This document shows positions 55,601-64,000 of a stretch of 64,000 bases of DNA, piece after piece. The notes under the pieces were generated by a model. It was not told the origin of the DNA and ran no database searches. It was given only the letters and a program-made list of their open reading frames with translations. This stretch comes from Gonatopus flavifemur (taxonomy: Eukaryota > Arthropoda > Insecta > Hymenoptera > Dryinidae). The position numbers and the translations under genes are program-made. The stretch covers positions 17,431,501-17,495,500 of the forward strand of contig JAFFJZ010000006.1 of assembly GCA_018340375.1 (NCBI GenBank), given 5' to 3'. How positions within the stretch are numbered: the first letter of the stretch is position 1; each line of letters starts with the position of its first letter.

Positions 55601-57856
55601 AAAACAAAGGAAAAGTAGCAGCGAGAAGAAGCGAAAACGTATATCTATCATAAAACGAAAAAGAAAAATACACATTGATATGGAATTTGCCGCTCGACTC
55701 TCCCGTAATACAGCTCTCCGATGACAGCATTGATCGATTTTTTTTCCTGTTTCTCTTGAGAGCGTGTAACCTCTTTCAACGTCATTTTGACGTACGCGGG
55801 AGAGCGAGTTTCAGGTCAGGCTTCTCTTCGTTCCAACAAGCCGGTCATACATTTATCATCTCAGTGCATAATAAACTTAGCCGGACGTTTGAGTTCGAGT
55901 TCGATTTCGCTTCCATCCCTCTCGATGCGATTCACTTTTATGAACAAGAAATTCATCTGTTTGGTATAGGAACGAACAAATCATGATAACTTCGTCTTCC
56001 AAACTCAATATCTCACCATCCTTATTCTTTCATTTATAGTAAGTGTTGCGTGAATGAACTCTCGCAACGAAAGTTGTTTGTTCCTTAGCAGATTTTTCCT
56101 TATCACGAATTGAATGAAAAAATAAATTAAGATGAATGTTTTGTTTATTCGTTGTTATAGTTTGAACCACGTAACACAAAGAACCATCAATTCTGGCCCA
56201 TCGAATAATGGAAATGTTGGACCCGTGGAGGCTGATAGCAATAACAATAACAATAACAACAACAACGGACAGAACACGACCAGTCTTCATCAGTTACTTT
56301 ATCCATCGACCGAAGATTATCCTCCCACTTCGTCTTCGGGAAACCACGTTTCCTCTTCTCAACAGGGAAATGAATTGAACGAAGATTGCAGGTATGTATC
56401 AACCTCCGATACCCTTTTAGAAAGAAAAATATACAATTTTTCATCATCCAGTGCTTTTGTTTGTAGATTCCAATACGTTTTAGCCGCGGCTACGAGTATA
56501 GCTACTAAAGTAAACGAAGAAACACTAACTTATTTAAATCAAGGTCAATCTTATGAAATTAAATTGAAGAAACTGGGTGATTTGTCCGCTTATCGTGGGA
56601 AGATTCTCAAGGTAATTGTTGTTAACTTTCATTCATCGATGAATCGACTCATGGATTTTTTGTTTTTCATTCCTTTCAGTCGACGATTCGTATTTGTTTC
56701 CACGAAAGACGTCTGCAATATACGGAGCGAGAGCAAATGTTAGCTTGGCAACGTGCGCGACCGGGCGAACGACTATTGGAAGTTGATGTCCCTCTCAGCT
56801 ATGGCATGGTGGATGTTTGTCAACCTTCGCCATCAAATAATAGCGTAGAATTCATGTGGGATCCTACCAAAGAAGTTGGAGTCTATATCAAGGTTCGTAG
56901 TATTGTTTATCAAGCTTTACGAAAACAAATTCTCAGATTTCTGCTACAATGAGTTTGGAGTAAATTTTTCATAGTTGAATTTATTCCAATAATCTTTATT
57001 TCTTCAGAAATTTGAAGTATTATTCACCTGAACGAAGATGATTGCTATTTATATATTGCAGTAATACACTTCCAATGAATGTTACATTTTCAATATCAAT
57101 TGTTAGCATTTTATTAACGTCCCCTATCACCTGTTGTTCTTTTTACCACAAAATTTGAGTTAATGTCTTCCGTTGAGAGTCTTGTGAGAGATTAGGTGTC
57201 CTCGTATCATTGCAATGCTTTTAATTAAATTAAATACAATTGAAATCGAAGACAAATCATCGACGTGAGTCAATTAGAGGGAAATAAAGTGACAGAATTT
57301 TTTTTCAGAACATTCAAGTGGCTAAATCGCGTATTTAAAAGCCACTCATTCAATGTTTGGTATGAAAAATATTTGAATGAAGTGTTCGTATCTTGTTGAA
57401 TATCTGTATCAAAATGGAGTGTGTTTTGTTTTATTATTATAGGTGAACTGCATCAGTACCGAATTCACTCCAAAAAAGCACGGAGGAGAGAAAGGAGTGC
57501 CTTTCCGAATTCAGGTGGAGACACGATTGCCCGGTGGTCCACGGCTTCACGCTGCTTCTTGCCAAGTTAAAGTATTCAAATTGAAAGGGGCTGATCGGAA
57601 ACACAAACAAGATCGTGACAAAATTTTACGCCGGCCACCACACGAACAGGACAAATATCAACCCAGTTACGATTGCACTGTACTTTCGGACGTAAGTTTC
57701 TACGAGATACAAAAATTCGATCTCTTATGTTATATCATTATTACTTGATTTCTGATTGGTTTCGTCTTATTTTTATTAGATTCCATTGGAGTCTCTCTCT
57801 TCGTCGAATTTGTTACCTCAGAGTGCGGGAAGTCCTTACGCACCGTCCGAAGCAAT
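34349..57856 (+). CDS. gem: CP2/LSF (grainyhead superfamily) transcription factor, gemini/TFCP2 ortholog, 3' partial
   Basis: A nuclear DNA-binding factor. Coding exons: 34349-34486, 34563-34785, 37789-37933, 55045-55125, 56161-56391, 56467-56611, 56680-56892, 57443-57691 and 57780-57856. All phases agree over 500 residues. Exons 1-5 encode a Ser/Pro/Asn-rich N-terminus that includes [26 protein letters not shown] and an Asn run (about 56240-56265). The CP2 DNA-binding domain starts at about residue 273 with [14 protein letters not shown]. It continues with [57 protein letters not shown] and EKYQPSY-like EQDKYQPSY, as in TFCP2. The last exon ends two bases into a codon before GTGAGT, so the SAM-like and dimerisation exons must lie beyond the window or be missing. 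Intron 3 is 17 kb and full of transposons. The start ATG follows directly on an in-frame TGA. Confidence 0.93.
35389..35638. repeat. GTAGCTA-rich foldback element
   Basis: Ends CCTGCACGGCAGC and TTTGTCTCCGTGAGG are inverted. GTAGCTA, AGCTACC and variants fill the 250 bases. It lies in intron 2 of the CP2 gene. Confidence 0.6.
35712..35928. mobile_element. TA-flanked foldback element, CACTGAGAGAAAGGG ends
   Basis: Left end CACTGAGAGAAAGGGAC, right end CCCTTCCTCTCAG, both next to TA. CTAGCTAGA and AGTCTAGCT motifs occur in inverted pairs. Confidence 0.7.
37140..37384 (+). promoter_or_regulatory. Candidate internal promoter for the short CP2 isoform
   Basis: This stretch is less AT-rich than its surroundings and holds several CG-containing motifs (CACGTGG, CGATAACACGC), directly ahead of the alternative first coding exon. 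No TATA box was identified. Confidence 0.3.
37385..37568 (+). CDS. gem: Alternative first coding exon of the CP2 gene
   Basis: From ATG 37385 the frame is open for 61 codons plus one base ([10 protein letters not shown] at the start). The stretch then ends in ACCG before GTACGA, a usable donor. Its phase-1 end fits exon 3 at 37789, giving a Thr-Gly-Ser-Val junction. The main exon 2 also joins exon 3 in phase 1. If the donor is ignored, the frame runs into an ATG repeat (37571-37602) and stops. The CG-richer 37140-37380 region would be its promoter and leader. Alternative first exons are known in CP2 family genes. Support here is from phase and splice site only. Confidence 0.6.
38172..38300 (+). 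repeat. Dispersed repeat, first copy
   Basis: It matches 60958-61090 in the same orientation: ATAAAAACGAAACGAA, ATTCAAA, GATAAATTATCG, TTTATCTTTT and TGAAGAA recur in order. It covers the start of a 109-codon open frame (38217-38546), which is therefore unlikely to be a gene. Confidence 0.6.
38550..40160. other. Intronic stretch with degenerate TTTCAGA-type repeats
   Basis: No coding region. Degenerate GAGAAAATTTCTCTGAAAAT motifs lie at 39060-39500, and ATGCGAAGTTCTAACG-type repeats recur at 38915-39060, 39590-39740 and 39900-39965. Confidence 0.45.
40160..40560. other. Intronic island of less AT-rich sequence
   Basis: About 400 bases in the long intron 3 of the CP2 gene have more CG dinucleotides than their surroundings and two overlapping open frames on opposite strands (40390-40175 and 40307-40504). 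Neither has a partner exon. It may be an enhancer or a non-coding exon. Confidence 0.25.
40930..41910 (+). repeat. Composite array of a dispersed repeat family
   Basis: Several divergent units follow one another. Each has a CGCATATCT-like start, an ATCCGAT(T/C)-CATGAAA core (ATGAAACTTAT) and GTGGTCCCAT. Unit 41695-41905 recurs at 59545-59770 in the same orientation, with TTAGTTATTGTCCTGT and GGTCAAATCATGCCTTTTGC shared. Part 40955-41090 recurs inverted at 45425-45565. Confidence 0.6.
42383..42670. repeat. Truncated CACGGAGAAAAATG foldback
   Basis: The left end, CACGGAGAAAAATGCTGCTC next to TA, is intact. ACAGGAAGGTTTGTAAA has an inverse at about 42630, but no right end could be found. A short relative of the left end lies at 50187-50260. 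Confidence 0.5.
43250..43937. repeat. Foldback element, CCCAATAAACACACACACGT ends
   Basis: Inverted ends CCCAATAAACACACACACG and CGTGCGTGTGTTTACTGGG, with AACGTTGA, GACGT and TTAAAACG motifs inside. The element at 43501-43737 lies in its middle. Confidence 0.7.
43501..43737. repeat. Foldback element nested in the previous one
   Basis: Ends ACCCAGAAAAATAG and TTTCTCTGGATGT. TGAATATAAACCTACT and AGTAGGTTCATATTTAA are inverted copies. Its AT-rich interior differs sharply from the CG-containing arms around it. Confidence 0.65.
44272..44737. mobile_element. TA-flanked foldback element, family 1 copy B
   Basis: Ends CACGGAGAAAAATGCAGGTC and ATTTTTCTCCGTG, flanked by TA. The arms share ATATAGTAAT, TGAGAATATTTCTTAAAAT and GAAATTTCAC-type stretches with 20455-20979, in the same order. 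Confidence 0.85.
44935..45275. repeat. Foldback element with nested palindrome
   Basis: The outer arms are ATAGTATAATTTTTAC and its inverse near 45255. The inner palindrome 45034-45220 begins CACAGTAAAAAGTGAAACTC and ends with the inverse of this. A CACGGAGAAAAAAACG start at 44883 may be the true left end. Confidence 0.6.
45300..45640 (-). repeat. Inverted copy of the dispersed repeat at 40955-41090, with ACAG repeat
   Basis: Read on the minus strand, it holds GCTTTGTGATCGTTTTCGG, GTCCCCAAACTT and CCAAAATGTTCCTCC, matching 40955-41060. A (CAGA)5 microsatellite at 45428-45449 adjoins it. Confidence 0.55.
45640..47150. other. Intronic stretch without recognised features
   Basis: No exon of the CP2 gene and no repeat family were recognised. 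The 149-codon open frame at 46262-46711 starts at GTG and has no splice or homology support. Confidence 0.45.
47176..47443. mobile_element. TA-flanked foldback element, CACTGACAG family, uninterrupted copy
   Basis: A 268-base palindrome with ends CACTGACAGAAAAACGACC and CTTTTTGTCAGTG, flanked by TA. AAATTAACTACATTCTTC and its partial inverse lie near the centre. It shows the empty state of the interrupted copy at 47650-49159. Confidence 0.85.
47772..49003 (+). mobile_element. mariner transposon, decayed, nested in a foldback element
   Basis: A 1,232-base element with inverted ends TTGGGAGTACAAATTA and TAATTTGTACTCCCAA and TA on both sides (47770-47771 and 49004-49005). It carries one transposase pseudogene. 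It lies in intron 3 of the CP2 gene, in the same direction as that gene. Confidence 0.85.
47944..48980 (+). pseudogene. mariner transposase pseudogene
   Basis: A mariner-family (DD34D) cut-and-paste transposase, readable from ATG 47944. In-frame TAG codons interrupt the N-terminal helix-turn-helix part, one after DESCRE and one after SQTQ. The first two catalytic Asp codons are visible (TGDEKW at 48409, HDNARP at 48700). A TGA follows NYLETLK. The block with YSPD and the third Asp (about 25 codons) is deleted. The frame then continues with [10 protein letters not shown] and LPERWERVI. It cannot encode an active enzyme. Confidence 0.85.
49160..51464. other. Intronic stretch with short repeats only
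   Basis: No exon was recognised. It contains an AT dinucleotide run at about 49849-49874, a degenerate TTTCAGA repeat at 49170-49315 and a decayed CACGCAGAAAAATACC end at 50187. Confidence 0.45.
51465..52746 (+). mobile_element. mariner-like transposon, nearly intact
   Basis: About 1,282 bases between inverted ends CAGGTTGGTTGAAAAGTT (51466) and AACTTTTCAACCAACCTG (ends 52745). A further GCGC-containing match follows inside. TA follows the right end, while the left flank is less clear. It carries one transposase gene with only two disabling lesions, so it is a young copy. It is in intron 3 of the CP2 gene and in the same direction. Confidence 0.9.
51643..52678 (+). pseudogene. mariner transposase with one stop and one frameshift
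   Basis: A DD34D transposase that would be about 345 residues long. From ATG 51643 the frame contains the paired helix-turn-helix region ([28 protein letters not shown]). An in-frame TAA at 51718 and a frameshift near 52040-52055 break it. The remaining frame to TAA 52676 is intact and holds all three catalytic Asp codons: MDETW at 52103, HQDNAPAH at 52385 and LAPSDYYLF at 52490. The last two are separated by 34 residues. It belongs to a different mariner lineage from the copy at 47944. Confidence 0.88.
53262..53570. repeat. Large foldback with tRNA-like arms
   Basis: Arms of about 120 bases are inverted copies: TCTCACCTATTTATGATTCT and AGAATCATAGGTGAGA, and CAGATCTTTGAAGTTCATAT and its near inverse. 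On the minus strand the left arm reads AGGTGAGAGGCAAGGGAG and then AAGTTCGATTCC, which resemble tRNA A and B boxes. It may be two SINE copies in opposite orientation. Confidence 0.6.
54811..54995. mobile_element. CACGCGGAGAAAAGTG foldback element
   Basis: Left end CACGCGGAGAAAAGTGAAC, right end TTCATTTCTCTCCGTG followed by TA. GGTAATTGAGAAT and GAATGGTAATCA form weak inverted motifs. It lies just upstream of CP2 exon 4 (55045). Confidence 0.6.
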
Positions 57857-60690
57857 GTGAGTAAACCATTCAATATTTTCAAGACACACTTATCTTCGAT
57901 CAATTGATTTTCGACTTTAGCATTTTATTGAGATTACAAATTTGTAGGAGAGGTGGGGAATTTATGTCAAATTGGAATGAACATTTCACTGGGATTTTTT
58001 GAACCCCGAATTGTTGTGATTGAAGGTTAATTTAGATTCAGCAAAGAAAAAGAATATAGCATTCGCAGTACTGTCTTTGGAATATGTAATTAGAAGAATT
58101 AATGAATCCACATGATAAGGAGTATTTTTCATTCCCTGGGCGGGGAAAATGGAATACACATTTCAGGAGTTCGAAATTGAAGAAGAAGAATTCACTGATA
58201 ATAATTCCTTGAGAATTGTTTGCATTGTGACGTGGAAAGTACTTCATGTGACATTAGAGACAATAATACCATCTCATGTGTCTTTTTCTTTGTACTGTTC
58301 ATTTATTTTCAGCCTTGTCATCTTGTAAATGAAGTAAGAAACCTGAATCTCTCAATATCACAATCGTTCATTTCAAGATATAATGCTCTACACTATCTTT
58401 TTTGTTTCCTGTGTATAAAACTGTATAAAATTATTTTATAGAATTTATATATAAATTCTCTAATCGTCCCTGACTGCCACTCTACTAAACGATTAAGGCA
58501 ACTTTGATGATAAAAAGAATCAAATTATGAAGAACATAAAGTCACATATAAAGCAGGTTGTGACGTAATTTGAACGTATCACTACGAGAGAGGTGAAATA
58601 AAATCAGAACCTGTTCAATATTTCTTTTTTTAAGAGGAGTGTAGTGAAATTTGAGCTGAAAATAGTTCGAATGAACGTGTCTTATGATACACAATGTGAA
58701 TTTTTCAAACACTCGATTGATTTTAAATAATTCATATCTTGAGACCAAAAGTAAGATCAATCATCAATTCTTTTCAATCGTTTACGTATCTCTCAAAAAG
58801 TTGTATTTGAAAACTTTTGTATTCATTAAATGTTCTTGAGTTTTGTTCAAATGAGGTTTTAATGGGAGTGTTATACAAATTTTTGTATTAGTCTTCTTTG
58901 ATGGTGAATAGCCATTGGAGCAATGAACATTCAGCACCTGCCTTTTTAATAAAAAAAAAACCCGTATCGCTCCCCCCTGCTTTTTCTGTTCCATATAAAA
59001 GAGGCTGGAAGAGGCCGTGTTCGGTAGAGTATCATAATATCGAAAGATCACAATCCGAGAAAAAATGATCGAATTTAATATAAATCGAGTATTTGACTGC
59101 TTTTATCATGAAAAAATGTTGTGTTGATGCATATTATATGGAATCAAAACATTTTCTATGGTAAAAAAGAATGTTTTTCCCGCTTGTGGTGTCCATCACT
59201 CAAGAACGGGTAATCTAAAATGGAAAGAAAAGACGATTTCTCGATCTTCATTTCCCTCTGGCTATGGTTTGTATTAGAATCAATAATTTTTGTTTCCTAA
59301 ATAACAAAATAGCGGCAATTCGAATTATTTTATCACTCCTTTGCAATTAAAATTGTTTATAACATCGCTGAATGACAAGGAATTTTCACGATTCTATTAC
59401 GAGCCATAGCGACACATTCAAGGAATATGCAGTTTGAATTTCAAGTCAATCGGAGCAATCAATAGTTTTTATTGCTTCCTCGTTGAAGGGAACCTTAGAG
59501 GCAAGTTATTTGTTAGGTTGATCATAGTTTCATATCAGTTGCGCGATGATCCGCTCAAAGGAACGGAATCCGCAGGAAAAATTGTGATTTTGCAAAAGCA
59601 CATATCTCCTGATCTGATTGTACGATTGCGATGAAACTTATGCCACGTCTCAGTTATTGTCCTGTCGTGGTCAAATCATGCCTTTTGCACTGCAATTTAT
59701 GATTTTGAGGACAATATAGCTTCTGTCAGACGCTACTTCGATAGAAAAGAGGAAGCTTCGTGCCTATCCATCGGCAGAGTTTTTAAGACATCGACAGTGT
59801 TGCATGGAATAAATGTAAATTCAAAATAAACACGTTCAAAGTGTTTTTCGTTAAAAAAATTGAGAAAATAAACAGGCCTTACTCTTATCGGCGATGCCGG
59901 CTCCGTACAGGACTCCTTTCTCTTCTTTTGTGAGATATTTAGAAGTATATTGAGGCAAAAAAAAAATTGAAATCAAGTTTTTCATCATTTGACGGCCTCC
60001 TCGAGGCTGAACCAGTTTTCCTTTGATTTGAGTGGCCAAAAGTTTCCGATTAAATCTCCGTTGACATGATGTTCTGTAAACTCAACAACATAGGTTATCC
60101 ATTTCATAATTCAGTTGGGAAAAATCACTTTCTATCCACGAAATTTTTTGCCATTTTCTAAAACTTACCACGAACGATAGAAACATCTTTGAAATGTGGG
60201 CGTACCGCTACAGGTCACAATTATAGTGTAGAACAAAAAAACCAAAAAGTTTCTCAAAAGATGGTCCAAAATCTATCGAAATATCATAGAATTTTTTCGA
60301 TAAATTGAATATGATAGATTCTATGAGGGATATTCGATCGATTCAACAAAGAAAAAATCGAAAAAAAAAAATTCAAATCACTGCCATTCTCTTTAAAATC
60401 AATTTTTTCGGAAAAATCCTACGATGTTCGATAGATTTTTGACTATATTTTGAGAAATTTTTCATTTTTTTGTCCTGCATTCATAATTTTGACCTGTAAA
60501 TTAACAGACTTATTTTAAATGTGCTGATATGCCGCCATTTTCTATCGTGAAAATATGATAAAATGTGTTTCTGGTACTCAAAGACTAGTACTTGCATATT
60601 TCAAAAATGTTTGTTTCTATCGTTTGTGGTGAGTCTTGACACCAGGTGATACTACCCCTCAAGTCAATGATAATCTGAAAATGATGAAAT
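57857..60690. other. Last intron or downstream region of the CP2 gene, no exon seen
   Basis: A donor GTGAGT opens this stretch. I looked for the expected SAM-like exon and found none. A second copy of the ATGAAACTTATGCCACG repeat lies at 59345-59830, with its best match at 59545-59770 to 41695-41905. Confidence 0.5.
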
Positions 60691-60699
60691 CGCAAAACC

Positions 60700-60785
60700 A
60701 GCAATTCCATAGGTGATTGGTTAAAGTACTAACTTTCAGACAAGGCTATCCGACAGTTTTGCGGGTTCGAATCCTTGACTCATCA
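60700..60785 (+). repeat. tRNA-like (SINE-type) sequence
   Basis: An A-box-like TAGGTGATTGGTTAAAG lies about 55 bases before a B-box-like GGGTTCGAATCCTTG. The stems of a true tRNA cannot be formed well. It is probably a SINE head or a tRNA pseudogene. Confidence 0.4.
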
Positions 60786-60957
60786 GTTTGCCTTTCTCTC
60801 TAAGGGCGTTGGCGTGGAAGAGCAAATGACAGTTGGGGCGTCAACCAAAGTTACTCTGGAAGCGAAAATCTTGTTTAAACTGAAGTTCTAGATTAGAAAC
60901 TCACAACCTCTCTTATTCCACACAGAATTTTTCATTCTAAAAGAGATATCTTTAAAA

Positions 60958-61090
60958 TATGAATCGTTGATAAAAACGAAACGAAAATTCAAACTCTCGA
61001 AATTTGATAAATTATCGATCTTTATCTTTTTGAATGGACTTCTTGGAACTGGAAACATCGTTTGAAGAATGTAATGCAAGGCTTTTTTTT
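60958..61090 (+). repeat. Dispersed repeat, second copy
   Basis: Same orientation and motif order as 38172-38300 (GATAAAAACGAAACGAAAATT, GATAAATTATCG, TTTATCTTTTTGAA). The two copies are 22.8 kb apart in the same gene region. Confidence 0.6.
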
Positions 61091-61447
61091 TATCTTTAGT
61101 CGCTGATTATTTCGTTATTCGATCACCGATTCGTTTCCATCCGACGTCGACAAACCTCAATCACTTCTCAGACTCGATGGAGACGTGGAATCTTAGCCGT
61201 TTTTCACTCTTTTAGATTCAAGGTGGGCGATTTTGACAGAATTGATTCTCTTCTCTAAAGACAAAATCATCAAGTTTTTATCGAATCTTATTGAATCGCT
61301 GGGATCCACTTTTTCACTCTTGTATCCTAGGATATCATTCATGATAAATTCTTCACCTACGAATTGAACGTTTTATCATCTTTTTCTGGCGAACAGGCGT
61401 GTTGTATGAGAATACATGTTCTTTTAATCGATTCAAGTCAGAGACAA

Positions 61448-61563
61448 CCCCCCCCCCCCCCCCAGACATTGAAAGTCAGGGAAAGTCAGGGAACGTTTTC
61501 AAAATGCTCTATTAGTCAGGGAAATCCATTGAAATTTAGAAAAAGTCAGGGAAAATTGAAACA
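61448..61563 (+). repeat. Poly-C run followed by GTCAGGGAA repeats
   Basis: Sixteen consecutive C (61448-61463) are followed by four GTCAGGGAA units. More units lie at 63937-63980 at the window edge, so this is a dispersed repeat. Confidence 0.6.
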
Positions 61564-61616
61564 TTTGATTCCAGCAGAAAATTTTCAAGGAGTAATGTTC
61601 ATTTGTGTATTTTTTA

Positions 61617-61873
61617 CCCAGCCAGCACAAATGATCAATTTGAATTCATAAAGACTTCCCAAAGACTCTCCGAATAGTCGCCGTTATGCGACCAATAATG
61701 AATTCAATGAGAATTCAATGAAGTCGAAATTAAAATGTATTGAATGCACGCAGAATTCATTATGGAGTCTTGATACGAATGCTTTCTGAACATTAAGAGT
61801 TCGTTTTGAATTCAAAATATTCATAATAAATACATATTCATGAGCATAACGGGAACTCTTGTGCTGTATGGGT
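61617..61873. repeat. Foldback element, ACCCAGCCAGCACAA ends
   Basis: Inverted ends ACCCAGCCAGCACAA and TTGTGCTGTATGGGT. GAATTCA motifs recur through the interior. No coding capacity. Confidence 0.6.
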
Positions 61874-62084
61874 GAAGTATAAATTCACCCATTGAATTGC
61901 TTTGCGATTTTGTTTGCGAATACCATTCCTTTGGTTTGGTTCAAAACGCGGTGTCAGGAGAATAAGTATTCACAATTGATCCATCGACTGTGCTCATTTT
62001 ATTTCAATTCGTAGATCACCTCCAAACGTCTCAAAATACTGTAAGAAAAGCGGTGTCAGAATTAACACCGCGCTGATTCTATAA

Positions 62085-62215
62085 AAGTTCACTCCGGAAT
62101 TCAGTATTAAAATAATGCCGAATGGTATTAGAATGACACCATACGGTGTCAAAATAACACCGTCAGGTGTTGAAACAACACCATCCAGAGTGGATTTTAC
62201 CTAACACTGCCAGAT
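62085..62215. repeat. Cluster of GGTGT/ACACC motifs
   Basis: ACACCATACGGTGTCAAAATAACACCG and related short palindromes are repeated about five times. It looks like a decayed foldback or a tandem short repeat. Confidence 0.45.
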
Positions 62216-62258
62216 TTTTTAGAGTGAAGTGTAATACCATTCAAAGGAATATCAAAAA

Positions 62259-63000
62259 ATTCACTACCTTACTTAAGGGATTACACAGGTTTCAGAGGCC
62301 AAAAAAAGCTAATTTTCTCCATTTTTTTCCTCTTACTATACAAAAGACTTTTATTCAGTGTTTTTGGTATATGATTGGGTGACTTTTGAACTACATTTAA
62401 GAAAATTTTCATGAAAAAAATATGATGAATTGACTTGATGGTAGTCGATTTTCGGAGGTCCCTCCACAAAAAAGGTACTTTGCGGTAGTCAAAATTACTG
62501 GCGACTGCTTCATCTAAAAAATACAAAAAAAATATTTTCTCTTAGTATTAGAGTAAAACTAGTCCCTGAACGAAGGATTTGAAGAAAAAAATGAGAATTG
62601 AATTTTTGGCAGTGGTTTGAACGAAAAAATCACTTTTTCGGTGAAATTTTCGGTATTCATTACGGTGCCAAATTTTTTGTAGTTCAAGGGAAAAAAAATC
62701 CTTCGTTCAGGGACTAGTTCTACTCTAATACTAAGAGAAAATATTTTTTTTGTATTTTTCAAATGAAGCAGTCGCCAGTAATTTTGACTACCGCAAAGTA
62801 GAGGAACCTCCGTAAATCGACTGCCATCAAGTCAATTCATCATATTTTTTCATGAAAATTTTTCAAAATGTAGTTCAAAAGTCACCCAATCATATGCCAA
62901 AAACACTGACTGAAAATCTTTTGTATAGTAAGAGGGAAAAAATCGAGAAAATTAGCTTTTTTTTTGGCCTCTGAAACCCATGTAACCCCTTAAAGTGAAT
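62259..63000. repeat. Very long inverted repeat with arms of about 310 bases
   Basis: The left arm (62259-62575) and right arm (62700-63000) match over almost their whole length, with few differences. The arms begin ATTCACT and end AGTGAAT. The centre of about 120 bases is unique. Matching blocks include AGTCGCCAGTAATTTTGACT and CCTTCGTTCAGGGACTAGT. The sequence would form a long hairpin if transcribed. No coding capacity. Confidence 0.9.
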
Positions 63001-63103
63001 AATAATAAATTACATGCCTGGAGTTCCACATCGCCGCAAACCTTGAATGTCTAAGTGATTTCTGAAGGCTGAAAAATAAAATTGTAAAATTTTAACCTCC
63101 AAA

Positions 63104-63576
63104 CAATGGACCCCGCACAAATCATAGGGGAAATGGATCTCGGTCAAAGTGGATGAAACTTCTGGACATGCCAAACAAAAATATGACAAAAAATCAGACC
63201 CTTCCCGGACTCTTTTCCGAACACCGAAGCATGGAAGTTGGAAGAAATGGGATTATCGATTTTAGGGATATCCAAAGTTGACTGATAGGTCTGGCATAAA
63301 TACATAGCGGTGTGCGTGTGTGCACATAAGGCTTGTGGAATTACATTCCATCCATAATCGATGTTTGTAGGATTCATTCTCCACCTTATGTGAGTATCGT
63401 CGGCATTAGCATGACCCATTTCTTCCAACTTCCATGCTTCGGTGTTCGGAAAAGAGTCCGGAAAGGGTTTGATTTTTTGTCATATTTTTGTTTGGCATGT
63501 CCAGAACTACAATTCCACGAAGTTTCATCTACTTTGACCTAGATCCATTTCCCTTATGATTTGTGCGGGGTCCTTT
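63104..63576. repeat. Second long inverted repeat with arms of about 150 bases
   Basis: Left arm 63104-63253 and right arm 63417-63576 are inverted copies, from GGACCCCGCACAAATCAT at the outside to CCAACTTCCATGCTTCGG near the loop. The loop of about 160 bases contains a GTGTGCGTGTGTGC stretch. Frames on both strands are products of the palindrome. Confidence 0.88.
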
Positions 63577-64000
63577 GAATTTTTCCCTCCCCCACTTCCT
63601 TATGCTCGAGTCCCTTCAAAGGAGGATAGTGAATTTCTGGATACGCCCTTGATACCATTATATGGGGAGGGAAGTATACATATATGCACGTATCACACTC
63701 ATATTCAGAGGAATTTGGTGACGATGCGATGTACTGGTAAATTGTAACAATATTCCATCATAAATCATGACAATTCCACAATTTCATTTATAAGCTGAGT
63801 TTGCTTAGTGGCGTCCCAAGTTATCCCAACTTGCTCCAAGTATTTCGGATTTGCTATTTCCAGTTATAGAAACAAATTGATTGGTTTGGTACAATTTGAA
63901 GCAACTTGTGTGCTATCTGGGTATACTTATTTGAGAGTCAGGGAAAATTTTGAACATGATCAGTGAAAGTCAGGGAAAATGACTGTTCAAATTTTGGGAG

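Noticed and set aside
60700..60785. A functional tRNA gene
   Set aside because: B-box present, but the acceptor and T stems cannot pair properly.
1..64000. CRISPR arrays, bacterial operons, or a viral insertion
   Set aside because: No regularly spaced repeats with unique spacers, no bacterial gene organisation and no viral protein were recognised. All repeats fit eukaryotic transposons or simple sequence.

Overview
The window is animal nuclear DNA, very probably from an insect and perhaps a hymenopteran. It is AT-rich, its genes are split into many small exons with GT-AG introns, and its encoded proteins are insect-type. Much of the rest is small DNA transposons. The exact species cannot be read from the sequence.

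From left to right, positions 1-14677 (+) hold 29 exons (1,738 residues) of a receptor protein tyrosine phosphatase whose 5' end lies outside the window. It has an ectodomain with EGF-like and fibronectin type III regions, one membrane segment, an apparently active phosphatase domain D1 and a degenerate domain D2. Its introns are filled with foldback elements and an antisense LINE relic. Positions 14706-28788 are about 14 kb without a supportable gene, made mostly of foldback elements, including hAT-like and piggyBac-like ones. At 28789-29375 (-) there is a weak two-exon coding fragment of unknown function. At 29654-30856 (+) lies a single-exon gene for ADAT3, the non-catalytic partner of the tRNA wobble adenosine deaminase.

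Positions 34349-57856 (+) hold the first nine coding exons of a CP2/LSF transcription factor, orthologous to Drosophila gemini and vertebrate TFCP2. They carry the complete DNA-binding domain and continue beyond the window, because the last exon ends inside a codon. A second start exon at 37385-37568 joins in phase to exon 3, which suggests two promoters and two N-termini. The introns carry two mariner elements (47772-49003 and 51465-52746), the first inserted in the middle of a foldback element. They also carry repeated sequence families and, at the right end, two very long inverted repeats (62259-63000 and 63104-63576).

The three main genes share no obvious pathway: one acts in signalling at the cell surface, one in tRNA modification and one in transcription. 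The most distinctive property of the window is its population of palindromic elements. Many begin with CAC(G/T)G followed by an A-rich GAGAAAA-like stretch, are flanked by TA, have different interiors, and are repeatedly nested in one another.
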